Shown here piece after piece: positions 44,859-52,877 of a stretch of 55,004 bases of DNA. Numbering within the stretch: the stretch's first letter is position 1; the number at the start of each line of letters is the position of its first letter. Origin of the DNA: Salinivirgaceae bacterium. GTDB lineage: Bacteria > Bacteroidota > Bacteroidia > Bacteroidales > SZUA-534. The stretch lies in assembly GCA_030620515.1 (NCBI GenBank), contig JAUXEM010000003.1:1-55004 (forward strand), given 5' to 3'. The position numbers and the translations under genes are program-made. Under the pieces are notes generated by a model, which saw only the letters and a list, made by a program, of their open reading frames with translations, was not told where the DNA came from and did no database searches.

Positions 44859-44866
44859 CAAATATA
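44859..44866 (-). promoter_or_regulatory. Promoter -7 element for the GtrA gene
   Basis: TATATTTG on the minus strand, perfect consensus, 18 bases before the chosen ATG. Confidence 0.55.
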
Positions 44867-45147
44867 TAATTTTATGTTTACATATGACATTTGTAGTTTT
44901 TTTGAACTTCATTTCCGCTCTTTTGTGAACACCAAAGCACACAGCTTTAATAATAACATCACTTGATGGAAAGAGTCTGCAAAATAAAAAAACCAATTCA
45001 AATTAACCGTTTACAGACAATTACGACCGCTTAACGAATTCTCGTTTTATAATTCCACTATTTGTTGGAAATTTAGTAAAGTATTGCATCACAACAACTA
45101 TTATGCAGAAACAATTTTATTAACTAAGAATCTTAAATTAAAGAACT

Positions 45148-46323
45148 ATGAAAAATTCACACTCAAGTAGAATTATGCTGCTTATTGCGGCAATGTTTAT
45201 CTCAATTAGCTTCTCGTTTGCTCAGAAAAAGGCACACACTTTTAATAGCGAAAAACACACGCTTACATCAAAAGTATTAAACGAAGAACGTGTTGTCTCC
45301 GTTTATTTGCCAGGAAATTATAAAACCTCAGCCCAAAATTTTTCAGTTATTTATTTGCTAGATGGCAGAAGCCATGCTCAGCATGCACAAGGAGCTTTAG
45401 GGTATCTATCCGCTGGTGGACAAATTCCTCAGTCAATTATTGTTGCCGTACATAATGTGGATCGCAATCGAGATTTTTCACCTGTCCATGTAGACAAAAT
45501 TCCAACCTCAGGTGGAGCCGATAAATTCTTAACCTATCTTTCGGATGAATTAACCCCTTTTATAAATAAAAGCTACCGCACTTCCGATTTTAACATTTTA
45601 GTAGGTCATTCTTTTGGAGGAACTTTTGCTGTTCATGCTTTATTAACAAAACCAGAACTGTTCGATGCTTATGTAGCAATTAGTCCTGCCTTGCACTATG
45701 CTGACAATTATTTAGTTAATAGATCAAAAACCGATTTAAAATCATCCTATAAAGGACAAAAATACTTTTACATGACTGTAGGTGACGAGCCAAATTATTT
45801 TGAGCCATTAAAAGAATTTGCTTCGCTGGTAAAAGAAAAAAGCGGTGATGCCATTAGTTTCAACTACACAAAGATGATGGACGAAGATCATGGGTCAATA
45901 CCTTATGTGTCGTTATATAAAGGAGTACAGTATGCTTTTTCTGAATGGAAGCTATCCAAAGAATCATTTATGGCTGGCTTAGAATCTATCGATAAGCATT
46001 ATGCAAGAGTTTCGCTAAAGTATGGAAATACTGTTGCTACACCTGAGATGGTAATAAACAAACTAGGTTACTATTATATAGGGGAGAATAATTATTCTAG
46101 TGCCATTACTGTTTTAAAAGAAAATACTAAACGTTTCCCAAAATCGGCTAATGTTTACGATAGCTTAGGCGATGCTTACGAAGGAAATGACCAAATGAGT
46201 TTAGCTGCTGAAAGTTTCAAGAATGCATGCAAAATTGGAAAAGAAACAGGAGATAAAAACTTGGCTGTTTATGAAAAAAACTGTAAAAGAGTACAGGAAA
46301 AGTTATCGGCATCAAATAAATAG
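45148..46323 (+). CDS. Exported esterase-like alpha/beta hydrolase with C-terminal TPR
   Basis: 391 residues. Signal peptide 1-26 ending SFSFAQ. Residues about 35-275 are an esterase-D-like alpha/beta hydrolase: nucleophile Ser155 in GHSFGG, and a likely catalytic His in MDEDHGSIPY near 250. Residues about 300-385 carry TPR-like helices (KLGYYYIGENNYSSAITVLKENTKRFPKSANVYDSLGDAYEG). Homologues include siderophore esterases and acyl-CoA-type hydrolases; the substrate is unknown. Single-gene unit followed by a perfect 38-base palindrome. Confidence 0.8.
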   Translation: MKNSHSSRIMLLIAAMFISISFSFAQKKAHTFNSEKHTLTSKVLNEERVVSVYLPGNYKTSAQNFSVIYLLDGRSHAQHAQGALGYLSAGGQIPQSIIVAVHNVDRNRDFSPVHVDKIPTSGGADKFLTYLSDELTPFINKSYRTSDFNILVGHSFGGTFAVHALLTKPELFDAYVAISPALHYADNYLVNRSKTDLKSSYKGQKYFYMTVGDEPNYFEPLKEFASLVKEKSGDAISFNYTKMMDEDHGSIPYVSLYKGVQYAFSEWKLSKESFMAGLESIDKHYARVSLKYGNTVATPEMVINKLGYYYIGENNYSSAITVLKENTKRFPKSANVYDSLGDAYEGNDQMSLAAESFKNACKIGKETGDKNLAVYEKNCKRVQEKLSASNK

Positions 46324-46353
46324 TCTTTAATTCAGATAATAAAAGCACATTAC

Positions 46354-46391
46354 CAAGGCAAAGCTATGGCATATGCCATAGCTTTGCCTTG
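46354..46391. terminator. Perfect 38-base palindrome after the esterase gene
   Basis: CAAGGCAAAGCTATGGCAT followed directly by its exact reverse complement, so there are 19-base arms with no spacer. It lies 31 bases after the stop codon and could end transcription, but there is no T run after it, unlike the other terminators in the window. Confidence 0.6.
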
Positions 46392-46814
46392 CAATTGGTA
46401 TTTAGGGTTTGCTGAAAAATGTAAACCAAACTAATATTCAGGAATTTAATGTTTGATGTTAAATGCAAGCTTTATTGCACCTGCTATTTAAAAACATTGC
46501 ATTTGTTACTCAATTTATTTTTGTTGACAAATAGATCTAACATGCTGATTATTAGTAAATAACTGAAATTTAATTCTTTGAAAGTTTGTTTTAAGATTGT
46601 AAGGTTTTATTTTTACGTGGTATGTATAATGCACACGGACTGTAAAATTCAATTAATAGGCTTGCTTAATACATTATTGTAATATCAGATATCTGTTTTT
46701 CCATATTTTTACCGAATTAAATTCCCAATTTTAATTACTTTTTGTTCAAGCGTCCCACTTCAATTTTTAATTTGGTTTGTGCAAAAGATGTTTATCAAAA
46801 TCGGAAGTTATTTT

Positions 46815-46828
46815 TGAGTGAACACTCA
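46815..46828. promoter_or_regulatory. Operator-like palindrome
   Basis: TGAGTG-AA-CACTCA, a 14-base palindrome of the kind bound by TetR-family repressors, located 20 bases before the truncated frame starting at 46848. The regulator is not known. Confidence 0.4.
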
Positions 46829-46847
46829 GTGTTTTATTATTTGCAAA

Positions 46848-46970
46848 ATGAACAAGAAAAATTGGGCAAATAGAGCCTATGCTTTTTATCTTATTTCTTT
46901 TTTATATGGATATTTTTGTAAGAATACAGCGGCTGTCAAAAGAGTTAGCATTATTAGTTATTGCGAGGAA
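46848..46970 (+). pseudogene. Truncated 40-codon frame
   Basis: MNKKNWANRAYAFYLISFLY, GYFCKNTAAVKRVS and a few more residues. The first 25 residues look like a real protein start with a hydrophobic segment; the end runs into the TTGCGAGGAATAA interspersed repeat, which supplies the stop codon. It is probably the surviving head of a gene cut off by the repeat. Family not recognised. Confidence 0.35.
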
Positions 46971-46999
46971 TAATAGCTTGTCCCGTATTTTCGGGAACG
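46961..46999. repeat. Interspersed hairpin repeat, copy 2
   Basis: TTGCGAGGAATAATAGCTTG then TCCCG-TATTT-TCGGGA and ACG. It shares 27 of 28 bases with 28282-28309. Confidence 0.7.
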
Positions 47000-47112
47000 A
47001 AGTAATCTGTTGATAAACAAACCAAATAGAGTGCTTCATTAGCCTTTGGCTAAACTGCAATAACAAAAACCAAACTTTTTAAACAGCCGCTTTAATATCT
47101 CTTGCTTCTATA

Positions 47113-48135
47113 TTATTCAATAATTGTATTCCAATTAAATTTATCTTTAATATCACCTAACTGAATGCCAGTAAGCTTTTTGTATAAATCGGTACAAACG
47201 GGACCTGCAGTTCCATCTGGTCTAAACATATATTCAGTACCATCTTTTTGCAAATCAACAATTCTTTTAATTGGAGATATTACGGCTGCTGTTCCACAGG
47301 CACCACACTCTTCAAATTCAGCTAATTCTTCCACAGCAACAGGTCTGCGTTCTACTGTCATACCAGAATCTTTAGCAATATCCATTAAGCATCTATTTGT
47401 AATACTTGGTAATATCGATTCCGACTTTGGCGTAACATATGTATTGTTTTTTATACCAAAGAAATTGGCTGGACCACATTCGTCAATATACTTTTTCTCT
47501 TTTGCATCTAAGTATAATGCTGCAGCAAAGCCATTATCATGTGCTTTTCCACCCGAAACTAGACTTGCAGCATAATTACCACCAACTTTATACACTCCAG
47601 TTCCAAGAGGAGCGGCTCTGTCAGAATCTCTTACAATTTGAACATCAACAGGCTTAAAACCTTCTTTAAAGTATGGACCTACTGGAATACCAAATACCAT
47701 AAATAAGTATTCGCTTGCAGCCTTAACACCAACTTGTGCACCAGTACCAATTAATAATGGGCGCAAATAGAAGGCTGCTCCTTTTCCATAAGGAGGCATA
47801 AACTCTGAGTTTAGTAGAATTGTTCTTTTACAAGCTTCGAAAAATATATCAGCAGGTACTTCTGGCATCATAATACCATTGGCTGAATTTACCATACGTT
47901 TATGGTTTTCTTCCCAGCGGAAAAGTCTTACTTTATCGTCTTTACCTTTAAATGCTTTTAATCCTTCAAAAGCTTCTTGCCCATAATGCAAACAAGTAGC
48001 AGCCATGTGAATTGGAATGTTCTCATCTGAAGAAACCTCTAGTTCACCCCATTTTCCATTTTTATAGTAACATCTAATATTATAATTGGTTGCAGAGTAA
48101 GCAAACGATAATTTTTCCCATTCAATATTTTTCAT
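47113..48135 (-). CDS. ilvE: Branched-chain amino acid aminotransferase
   Basis: 340 residues, group II BCAT length. Conserved blocks: HYGQEAFEGLKAFKG near 49-63, RLFRWEENHKRM, PPYGKGAAFYLRPLLIGTG, and the PLP-lysine in GTGVYKVGGNYAAS. ECGPANFFGIKN, PSITNRCLMDIA and EFEECGACGTAAVISPI complete the cofactor site. It makes or breaks down Leu, Ile and Val by amino transfer with 2-oxoglutarate. Single-gene unit; the promoter lies 114 bases upstream. Confidence 0.95.
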   Translation of the reverse strand: MKNIEWEKLSFAYSATNYNIRCYYKNGKWGELEVSSDENIPIHMAATCLHYGQEAFEGLKAFKGKDDKVRLFRWEENHKRMVNSANGIMMPEVPADIFFEACKRTILLNSEFMPPYGKGAAFYLRPLLIGTGAQVGVKAASEYLFMVFGIPVGPYFKEGFKPVDVQIVRDSDRAAPLGTGVYKVGGNYAASLVSGGKAHDNGFAAALYLDAKEKKYIDECGPANFFGIKNNTYVTPKSESILPSITNRCLMDIAKDSGMTVERRPVAVEELAEFEECGACGTAAVISPIKRIVDLQKDGTEYMFRPDGTAGPVCTDLYKKLTGIQLGDIKDKFNWNTIIE

Positions 48136-48248
48136 AAAATAAATAGTTTAATAAGTTAGTATTAGGCTTTGTTTTGTATGCCAGTTAAGCTAAAATGGTT
48201 AATAAACTACAAATAATGCGATGTAGAATGTCGCCTTATTTAGCGGAA

Positions 48249-48256
48249 CAAAAGTA
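48249..48256 (-). promoter_or_regulatory. Promoter -7 element for ilvE
   Basis: TACTTTTG on the minus strand, a TAnnTTTG match. No leader peptide rich in branched-chain residues was seen between it and the start codon. Confidence 0.45.
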
Positions 48257-48520
48257 ATTATTATTAAAATGTTGTCAATACCATTAATGATGTTAAAAAA
48301 TAGGTGTGATTACATTTAAAGAATTAGGATTCAAGTAAGAGTTTTGCTTTTTTATAATTTAGATTATTTATAAGGGTATAATTTTCCGAGGCATGCCACG
48401 TATTTTTTCTGAAATTTGGTTTTCCCCGCCTAGCCAGTCTGACAGGTTGAATTTTAATACCTTGTGGGTCTGTCTTATTTATTCTTTTTGAGGTTTGCCT
48501 TGAGGTAATTTACTAAAATA

Positions 48521-48548
48521 AAAAAGCCTCGTATTAACGAGGCTTTTT
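48521..48548 (-). terminator. Terminator of the universal stress protein gene
   Basis: A 12-bp perfect stem AAAAAGCCTCGT / ACGAGGCTTTTT with loop ATTA. T or A runs lie on both sides, so it would work in either direction; it lies 46 bases after the stop codon of the minus-strand gene. Confidence 0.85.
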
Positions 48549-48594
48549 TATTTTTAGTTTTTATACTTACTACTAAAAAATCATGGCTCAATTT

Positions 48595-49434
48595 TTATCT
48601 AAAACCACCATATTTAATTATTTGAGTGTTGCGATTTATTACCATAATTGGAATTCGTTCATCGTAATCTGGTTTTTCAACAAGAAACTGTTTGTATTTT
48701 TTAACCATCATAACAATTAAATCAGAATCAATCATTTCGGCAAAACGTAGAACCTCGTCTTCAAATACTTTATTCTTTTTGGCTGTTTTAATACCGTAAA
48801 TAATATTCTTTTTGTCGAGAGTCCTTTTTGTAAAGTAAATATTGTTAATCATATCTTTCTTTCTTGATTCATCGGTAAGATATGGCTTAATAATATTAAT
48901 GTTGCAGTTGTAGTATTTTGAAAGATACACTACCCAATGTAGAGTTTCTTTATACGTTTTATCATCGTCTATTGGTATAACTATTTCCTTATAATAATTA
49001 TGGGCAGGTTTTTCCTGAGCAATTACAAAAGGTATATCCAGTCCACCAAAGCGTTTTACTACTCCTTGTGGGTTAAACGAAAGCTTGTCGTTAACTTTAT
49101 ATGATTTACCTATAATTACCAAGTTTGCGTTTGCTTCTCGCACAAGTTTATTAACATTTGAACGTGTAGTGCCTAATTCTACAGCAAGAAATGGGTTTGT
49201 ACCATGTTCTTCTGCTATTCGCTTACCAACTACTGCAAGCTTTTCTTTTTCAGCGGCAATAAGTTTTTCTTTTACTGCTTTTCCTGCAAATAAGCCAGGT
49301 TTTTCGACAAATCGAACCAACATTATGTAATTGTTCACTTCCTTGGCAAGCTGAACACCGTGTTGCAAAGCAACCTCTGAGGATTCTGAGTAGTCCCAAG
49401 GTATTAAAATCACGTCTTTTCTATTTCTTGCCAT
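48595..49434 (-). CDS. Universal stress protein with two UspA domains
   Basis: 279 residues. Domain 1 (about 8-145) starts VILIPWDYSESSEVALQHGVQLAKEV and domain 2 (about 150-270) starts EIVIPIDDDKTYKETLHWVVYLSKYY. The glycine-rich ATP loop GxxG(9)G(S/T) is not well kept in either half, so this may be a non-ATP-binding type. Cytoplasmic, role unknown; typically raised under stress or growth arrest. It follows the cyclase-HD gene by 42 bases on the same strand and may be co-transcribed with it. Confidence 0.85.
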   Translation of the reverse strand: MARNRKDVILIPWDYSESSEVALQHGVQLAKEVNNYIMLVRFVEKPGLFAGKAVKEKLIAAEKEKLAVVGKRIAEEHGTNPFLAVELGTTRSNVNKLVREANANLVIIGKSYKVNDKLSFNPQGVVKRFGGLDIPFVIAQEKPAHNYYKEIVIPIDDDKTYKETLHWVVYLSKYYNCNINIIKPYLTDESRKKDMINNIYFTKRTLDKKNIIYGIKTAKKNKVFEDEVLRFAEMIDSDLIVMMVKKYKQFLVEKPDYDERIPIMVINRNTQIIKYGGFR

Positions 49435-49476
49435 AGCTAAAAGATTATTGTTTGTTGTTTTAATATTATTACAAAT

Positions 49477-51354
49477 TTAATTATTTTCTTCAACTAAACT
49501 CCTAATTGCTTCTAATTGCTTGTTTTTATTTACATCTCGAAGCCTTTTTGCAGTATCGGTGAAGTATGAATGCTTTTCAATAAAACCTATTTGAATTTGA
49601 TTCCACTTATTAATATCGTCTTCAATTATCTTATGTTCAGTAAGTTCGCGAAACAAGTTGCCCGAAACAGGAATAAAATCTACTCTTCCTAAATAATCGA
49701 GATCTGCATCGCAAATAATTTCTTGTAAATGGTTTTTTGGCTCCGGAGGTAATTTTGTAACCATAATAATTTCTTCAATCGTTTTAATTTGTTCTGGAGT
49801 GTAATCATAATCAGGCAAAATCTCTTTGGCCATTTCAACACCAGCCTCTTCATGGTCTTTATAGGTTCTGGTAAAACCAGCATCGTGGAATAGGGCAGCC
49901 GTTTTAAGCAATAAAAGCTCTTCATCAGTAATGCATTCTCCTCGGCCAATTAATTCTACCTGTACTGTAACGTCAATAGTGTGTTTTAGATTGTGGTAGA
50001 ATAAATTTCGAGGAAGACTATCCTCCAATATATTCATTATATGTTCTTCTAAATCGTCGAAACGAATAAGGCCTAAACGAGTAACAAATGTTTGGTTGTG
50101 CTTTAGCCCAACACCACCTACAGATAATGCAGGTCTAAACCCTTCAATAAAATACATGTCGATATCGCCTTTGTATTTTACAGGCATTTTTCCTCGGTAT
50201 TGACATAAAAAGTAATCTTTAACCAATTCGTATGTCATTCCTGTAATATTTACCCTTCCAGTTTCTCCAGAAGCTTCCATTCTACTGGCAATATTTACAG
50301 TATCACCCCAAACTTCTAGTCTTTTTTTATTGCTAATTGAGTTGCTGAATACTGGTCCTGTATGGATTCCCATTCGTAAATCCCATATTTTTTTATTCTC
50401 TGAAATATATTGGTTTTTTAGATGCTCCATGTATTGCTGCATTTCGAATGCCGCTAAAACCACTTCAATTGGATTAGTTCTGTTTTTTTTAGGTATTCCT
50501 CCTGCACACATGTATGAATCTCCAATTGATTTAATTTTTTCAATGTGAAGTTTCTTTACTACATCGTCGAATTGAAACTCAAACCTGTCTAAATCATCTA
50601 TTAGTCGTTCGGCATTTTCTTGTTCTGCTATTTTCGTAAACCCAAGAACGTTTGAGAAAAGTACAGTTACCATCTTAAAGCGTACTGTTTTTTCTTTTTC
50701 TTTAAGTTTTTCGAACTCCTCTTTTGGCAGGTAATTAGTTAATAAATCTTCATATTTTGCTTTTTGCTCAGAAAGCTCGTGGGTTCTAATGCTAATTTCT
50801 TTTTCAAGTAAAAATCGTTCTTTTGTTATTCTATAATCCGCCCAATAATATATTACAATCACAAGTCCTCCCATTAAAAGAAAGTAAATAACCCAGGTAT
50901 AATCAAAGCTTGATGTATTAGATGGAATACTTAAAAAAATTCTATCTGTAAATACCTTACCTTTTTCATTTCTCGACTCTATAACTATTTCAGTATTTGG
51001 ATTGTTGAAAAAAACAAAATTATTATCTGAATTTAACATCCAAGGAATACTCTTAGATTCGCTAGGTAATAAATAGAATTTGTATTGTGTTAAACCTAGT
51101 TTTTGAATAGTGCTTGAATCTATCGTAATTTTAATGTTCTGAGGTAGTGCCTTGTTGTTTAATTGTATAAATCTTGACGATTGCTGTTGATTATTATTGA
51201 TTAAGTAAATAGAATCGTTAATTGTAATTTGATTTACTAATGCAACGTCATTACTTGAAATACCTTTATAAGGAAAGGCTAACAATAGCCATCCGAATAA
51301 TAGTAAAGCAAGGGTTTTGTGTTGTTTTAGACCCAAAAAGTGTCGTTGCTGCAT
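49477..51354 (-). CDS. Membrane class III nucleotide cyclase fused to an HD domain
   Basis: 625 residues. Hydrophobic N terminus (about 12-30), periplasmic part (31-152), membrane helix at about 154-172, coiled coil (175-225), class III cyclase domain (about 228-405), and HD domain (about 440-565). In the cyclase, Lys275 and the RLEVWGDTVNIASRM block favour ATP as substrate, and Asn354 and Arg358 are present. The second metal Asp279 is kept, but the first is Asn235 (LFSNVLGFT where LFxDxxGFT is usual). The HD part keeps His458, His490-Asp491, His501 and Asp549. It could make and break a cyclic nucleotide, or the cyclase part may be only a sensor. Confidence 0.85.
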   Translation of the reverse strand: MQQRHFLGLKQHKTLALLLFGWLLLAFPYKGISSNDVALVNQITINDSIYLINNNQQQSSRFIQLNNKALPQNIKITIDSSTIQKLGLTQYKFYLLPSESKSIPWMLNSDNNFVFFNNPNTEIVIESRNEKGKVFTDRIFLSIPSNTSSFDYTWVIYFLLMGGLVIVIYYWADYRITKERFLLEKEISIRTHELSEQKAKYEDLLTNYLPKEEFEKLKEKEKTVRFKMVTVLFSNVLGFTKIAEQENAERLIDDLDRFEFQFDDVVKKLHIEKIKSIGDSYMCAGGIPKKNRTNPIEVVLAAFEMQQYMEHLKNQYISENKKIWDLRMGIHTGPVFSNSISNKKRLEVWGDTVNIASRMEASGETGRVNITGMTYELVKDYFLCQYRGKMPVKYKGDIDMYFIEGFRPALSVGGVGLKHNQTFVTRLGLIRFDDLEEHIMNILEDSLPRNLFYHNLKHTIDVTVQVELIGRGECITDEELLLLKTAALFHDAGFTRTYKDHEEAGVEMAKEILPDYDYTPEQIKTIEEIIMVTKLPPEPKNHLQEIICDADLDYLGRVDFIPVSGNLFRELTEHKIIEDDINKWNQIQIGFIEKHSYFTDTAKRLRDVNKNKQLEAIRSLVEENN

Positions 51355-51502
51355 TGTTTATTCAATAAGTTGAATTTGCACGGAATATAGCAGGATTATT
51401 TGAAAAAATCAAATTTTTTCCTAAATGATACTATTTATTAGACTAATTGGGTAAAAAGCAAGATAAATATTTTCTGCTATTTGTAAAATAGATAAATATG
51501 TA

Positions 51503-51535
51503 AAACCCGCATAAATATTAATTTTATGCGGGTTT
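51503..51535 (-). terminator. Terminator hairpin downstream of the barrel gene
   Basis: A 13-bp perfect stem AAACCCGCATAAA / TTTATGCGGGTTT with a 7-base loop. It is 320 bases after the stop codon of the barrel gene, so that transcript would carry a long 3' tail including the CTGCC repeats. Confidence 0.7.
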
Positions 51536-51592
51536 CTACAAAACATTTAGTTTCTTCTGCAATACTTAGTTATGTTTCGTTAGATTTTGAGA

Positions 51593-51643
51593 CCTGCCTT
51601 GGCGGCATACAGATATGAGTCCGTCGTCTGCCGCCAGGCAGGC
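51593..51643. repeat. Inverted pair of CTGCC-type interspersed repeats
   Basis: CCTGCCTTGGCGGC (51593-51606) and CTGCCGCCAGGCAGGC (51628-51643) are near inverted copies. Related units occur at 24751-24767 and 33684-33700. They are much richer in GC than their surroundings. Confidence 0.65.
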
Positions 51644-51856
51644 TGACTTATTCTGGGCAGGTAGTGAGCCAATAAATAACATGGTGATAATATGCATGTT
51701 AGCAAGAATTTCTAATTTTGTGCAATATTCTCATTGTCAATTAGATATAAAAACTTAACGAACTATCGATAATAATTCTAGTATAAAACTACTGAATATT
51801 TATTTCTTAGCTTGACAGTTATGTGTTGTAGGCAGATTTAGTATTTATCGATTATC

Positions 51857-52855
51857 TTAAAACACAATACCAATACCAATGGCAAACGGATATAGCTCTG
51901 GACTTTCATCTCCTTGAAATAGTTTTTGTAAGCTATACGATCCATAAATTCCAAACCAATCGTAGCCGATTCGGGCTGTTACTGCTAGCGTATATGGTGA
52001 CACATGAAAATCACTTTTATCTTTCGATTTTTTTCCATCGTTGGTTTTCATTTTTGTGTGCGAACCTAGTTTTATGCTCCCTTCAACACCAGCTGATATA
52101 AACAGTGGGTTATCTTGTACCGGAATTTGAAATTCTAACAAAAGAGGAACGGTAAGATATGAAACAGTTAATTTGCTTTTTGAGTTGTTATTTATGGTGT
52201 CTATTTCGTAAGTTAGATAAGATGAGTCTGGTATTAAACGAACCTGTGTGTTTTTAAATTTGTAATTGTTCCATTTAAAACCAATGCCTGTTACCAACCC
52301 AATTCGGTGCTTAATTATTGGAATACCCAGTTCTGCAAAGTTTATAATAACTTCATACGATTTGTTAGTATTAACTGCTAAATATTCAGAATCTTCAGGC
52401 AAGGTTGTGCTAAAATCTGAAGTCATATAATTATTTAGTCCCATGTAAAATCCTGCCCAGTGAGGTTTAAATTTTTTATTGATTGAGCCAACTGAAAAAT
52501 CATTGTCTGAATCATTATCCCAATAATCGTCCCTATCTTCCCAGTCATCCCAATCGGTATCTTTATCTTTTTCTCTTGTAATTATTACATCTTCGCCGTC
52601 ATCAATAACCGAAATTTTTAGTTTTCCAACTCTAATTTTTGTTGTGTCAGCAATTTTAGTATTTTCATTAAGCTCATTAAGTTCTCGTTCTAGGTCTCCA
52701 AAAGCGGTGTCCCTAACTATCACCTCTTCCTGTGTAATCTTTTCTGTAATAGTGTCAGGAACATTCATGCTAATAGTATTGCTATAAGAAGCAAGAGCAA
52801 CAGATGAACCTAAATAGATAGTAAATATAAATAGTATTAATGATTTGAAATTCAT
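51857..52855 (-). CDS. Outer-membrane beta-barrel protein with acidic segment
   Basis: 332 residues. Signal peptide 1-22 (FTIYLGSSVALA). Residues about 40-90 are charged; residues 98-122 are very rich in Asp and Trp (DTDWDDWEDRDDYWDND), a possible metal-binding or flexible segment. Residues about 130-332 form an eight-stranded-type barrel (HWAGFYMGLNNYM, RIGYDWFGIYGSYSL, ending FAIGIGIVF). It follows the anti-sigma gene by 22 bases and belongs to the same operon, so it is likely a target or partner of that sigma system. Confidence 0.75.
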   Translation of the reverse strand: MNFKSLILFIFTIYLGSSVALASYSNTISMNVPDTITEKITQEEVIVRDTAFGDLERELNELNENTKIADTTKIRVGKLKISVIDDGEDVIITREKDKDTDWDDWEDRDDYWDNDSDNDFSVGSINKKFKPHWAGFYMGLNNYMTSDFSTTLPEDSEYLAVNTNKSYEVIINFAELGIPIIKHRIGLVTGIGFKWNNYKFKNTQVRLIPDSSYLTYEIDTINNNSKSKLTVSYLTVPLLLEFQIPVQDNPLFISAGVEGSIKLGSHTKMKTNDGKKSKDKSDFHVSPYTLAVTARIGYDWFGIYGSYSLQKLFQGDESPELYPFAIGIGIVF

Positions 52856-52877
52856 AATTGTATGGTTTTAGTTATTT

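Larger units (their letters stand above)
46324..47112. other. 790-base spacer: palindrome, operator-like site, truncated frame and repeat
   Basis: In order: a 38-base perfect palindrome at 46354-46391; about 420 AT-rich bases with nothing recognised; an operator-like site at 46815-46828; a 40-codon frame at 46848-46970; and an interspersed repeat at 46961-46999. It ends at the stop codon of the minus-strand ilvE gene. Confidence 0.6.
48136..48594. other. Spacer between ilvE and the universal stress protein gene
   Basis: Contains the ilvE promoter (TACTTTTG on the minus strand, 48256-48249), which leaves an ilvE leader of about 110 bases. A degenerate CCGCCTAGCC..GACAGG repeat lies at 48426-48447, and the terminator of the stress protein gene at 48521-48548. 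No gene seen. Confidence 0.6.
51355..51856. other. Spacer with terminator and CTGCC repeats
   Basis: Between two minus-strand genes. It holds a strong hairpin at 51503-51535, inverted CTGCC-type repeats at 51593-51606 and 51628-51643, and otherwise AT-rich sequence without a gene. Confidence 0.6.

Noticed and set aside
44841..44996. A 52-residue N-terminal extension of the GtrA protein
   Set aside because: It is not GtrA-like, and a perfect promoter element at 44859-44866 lies within it.
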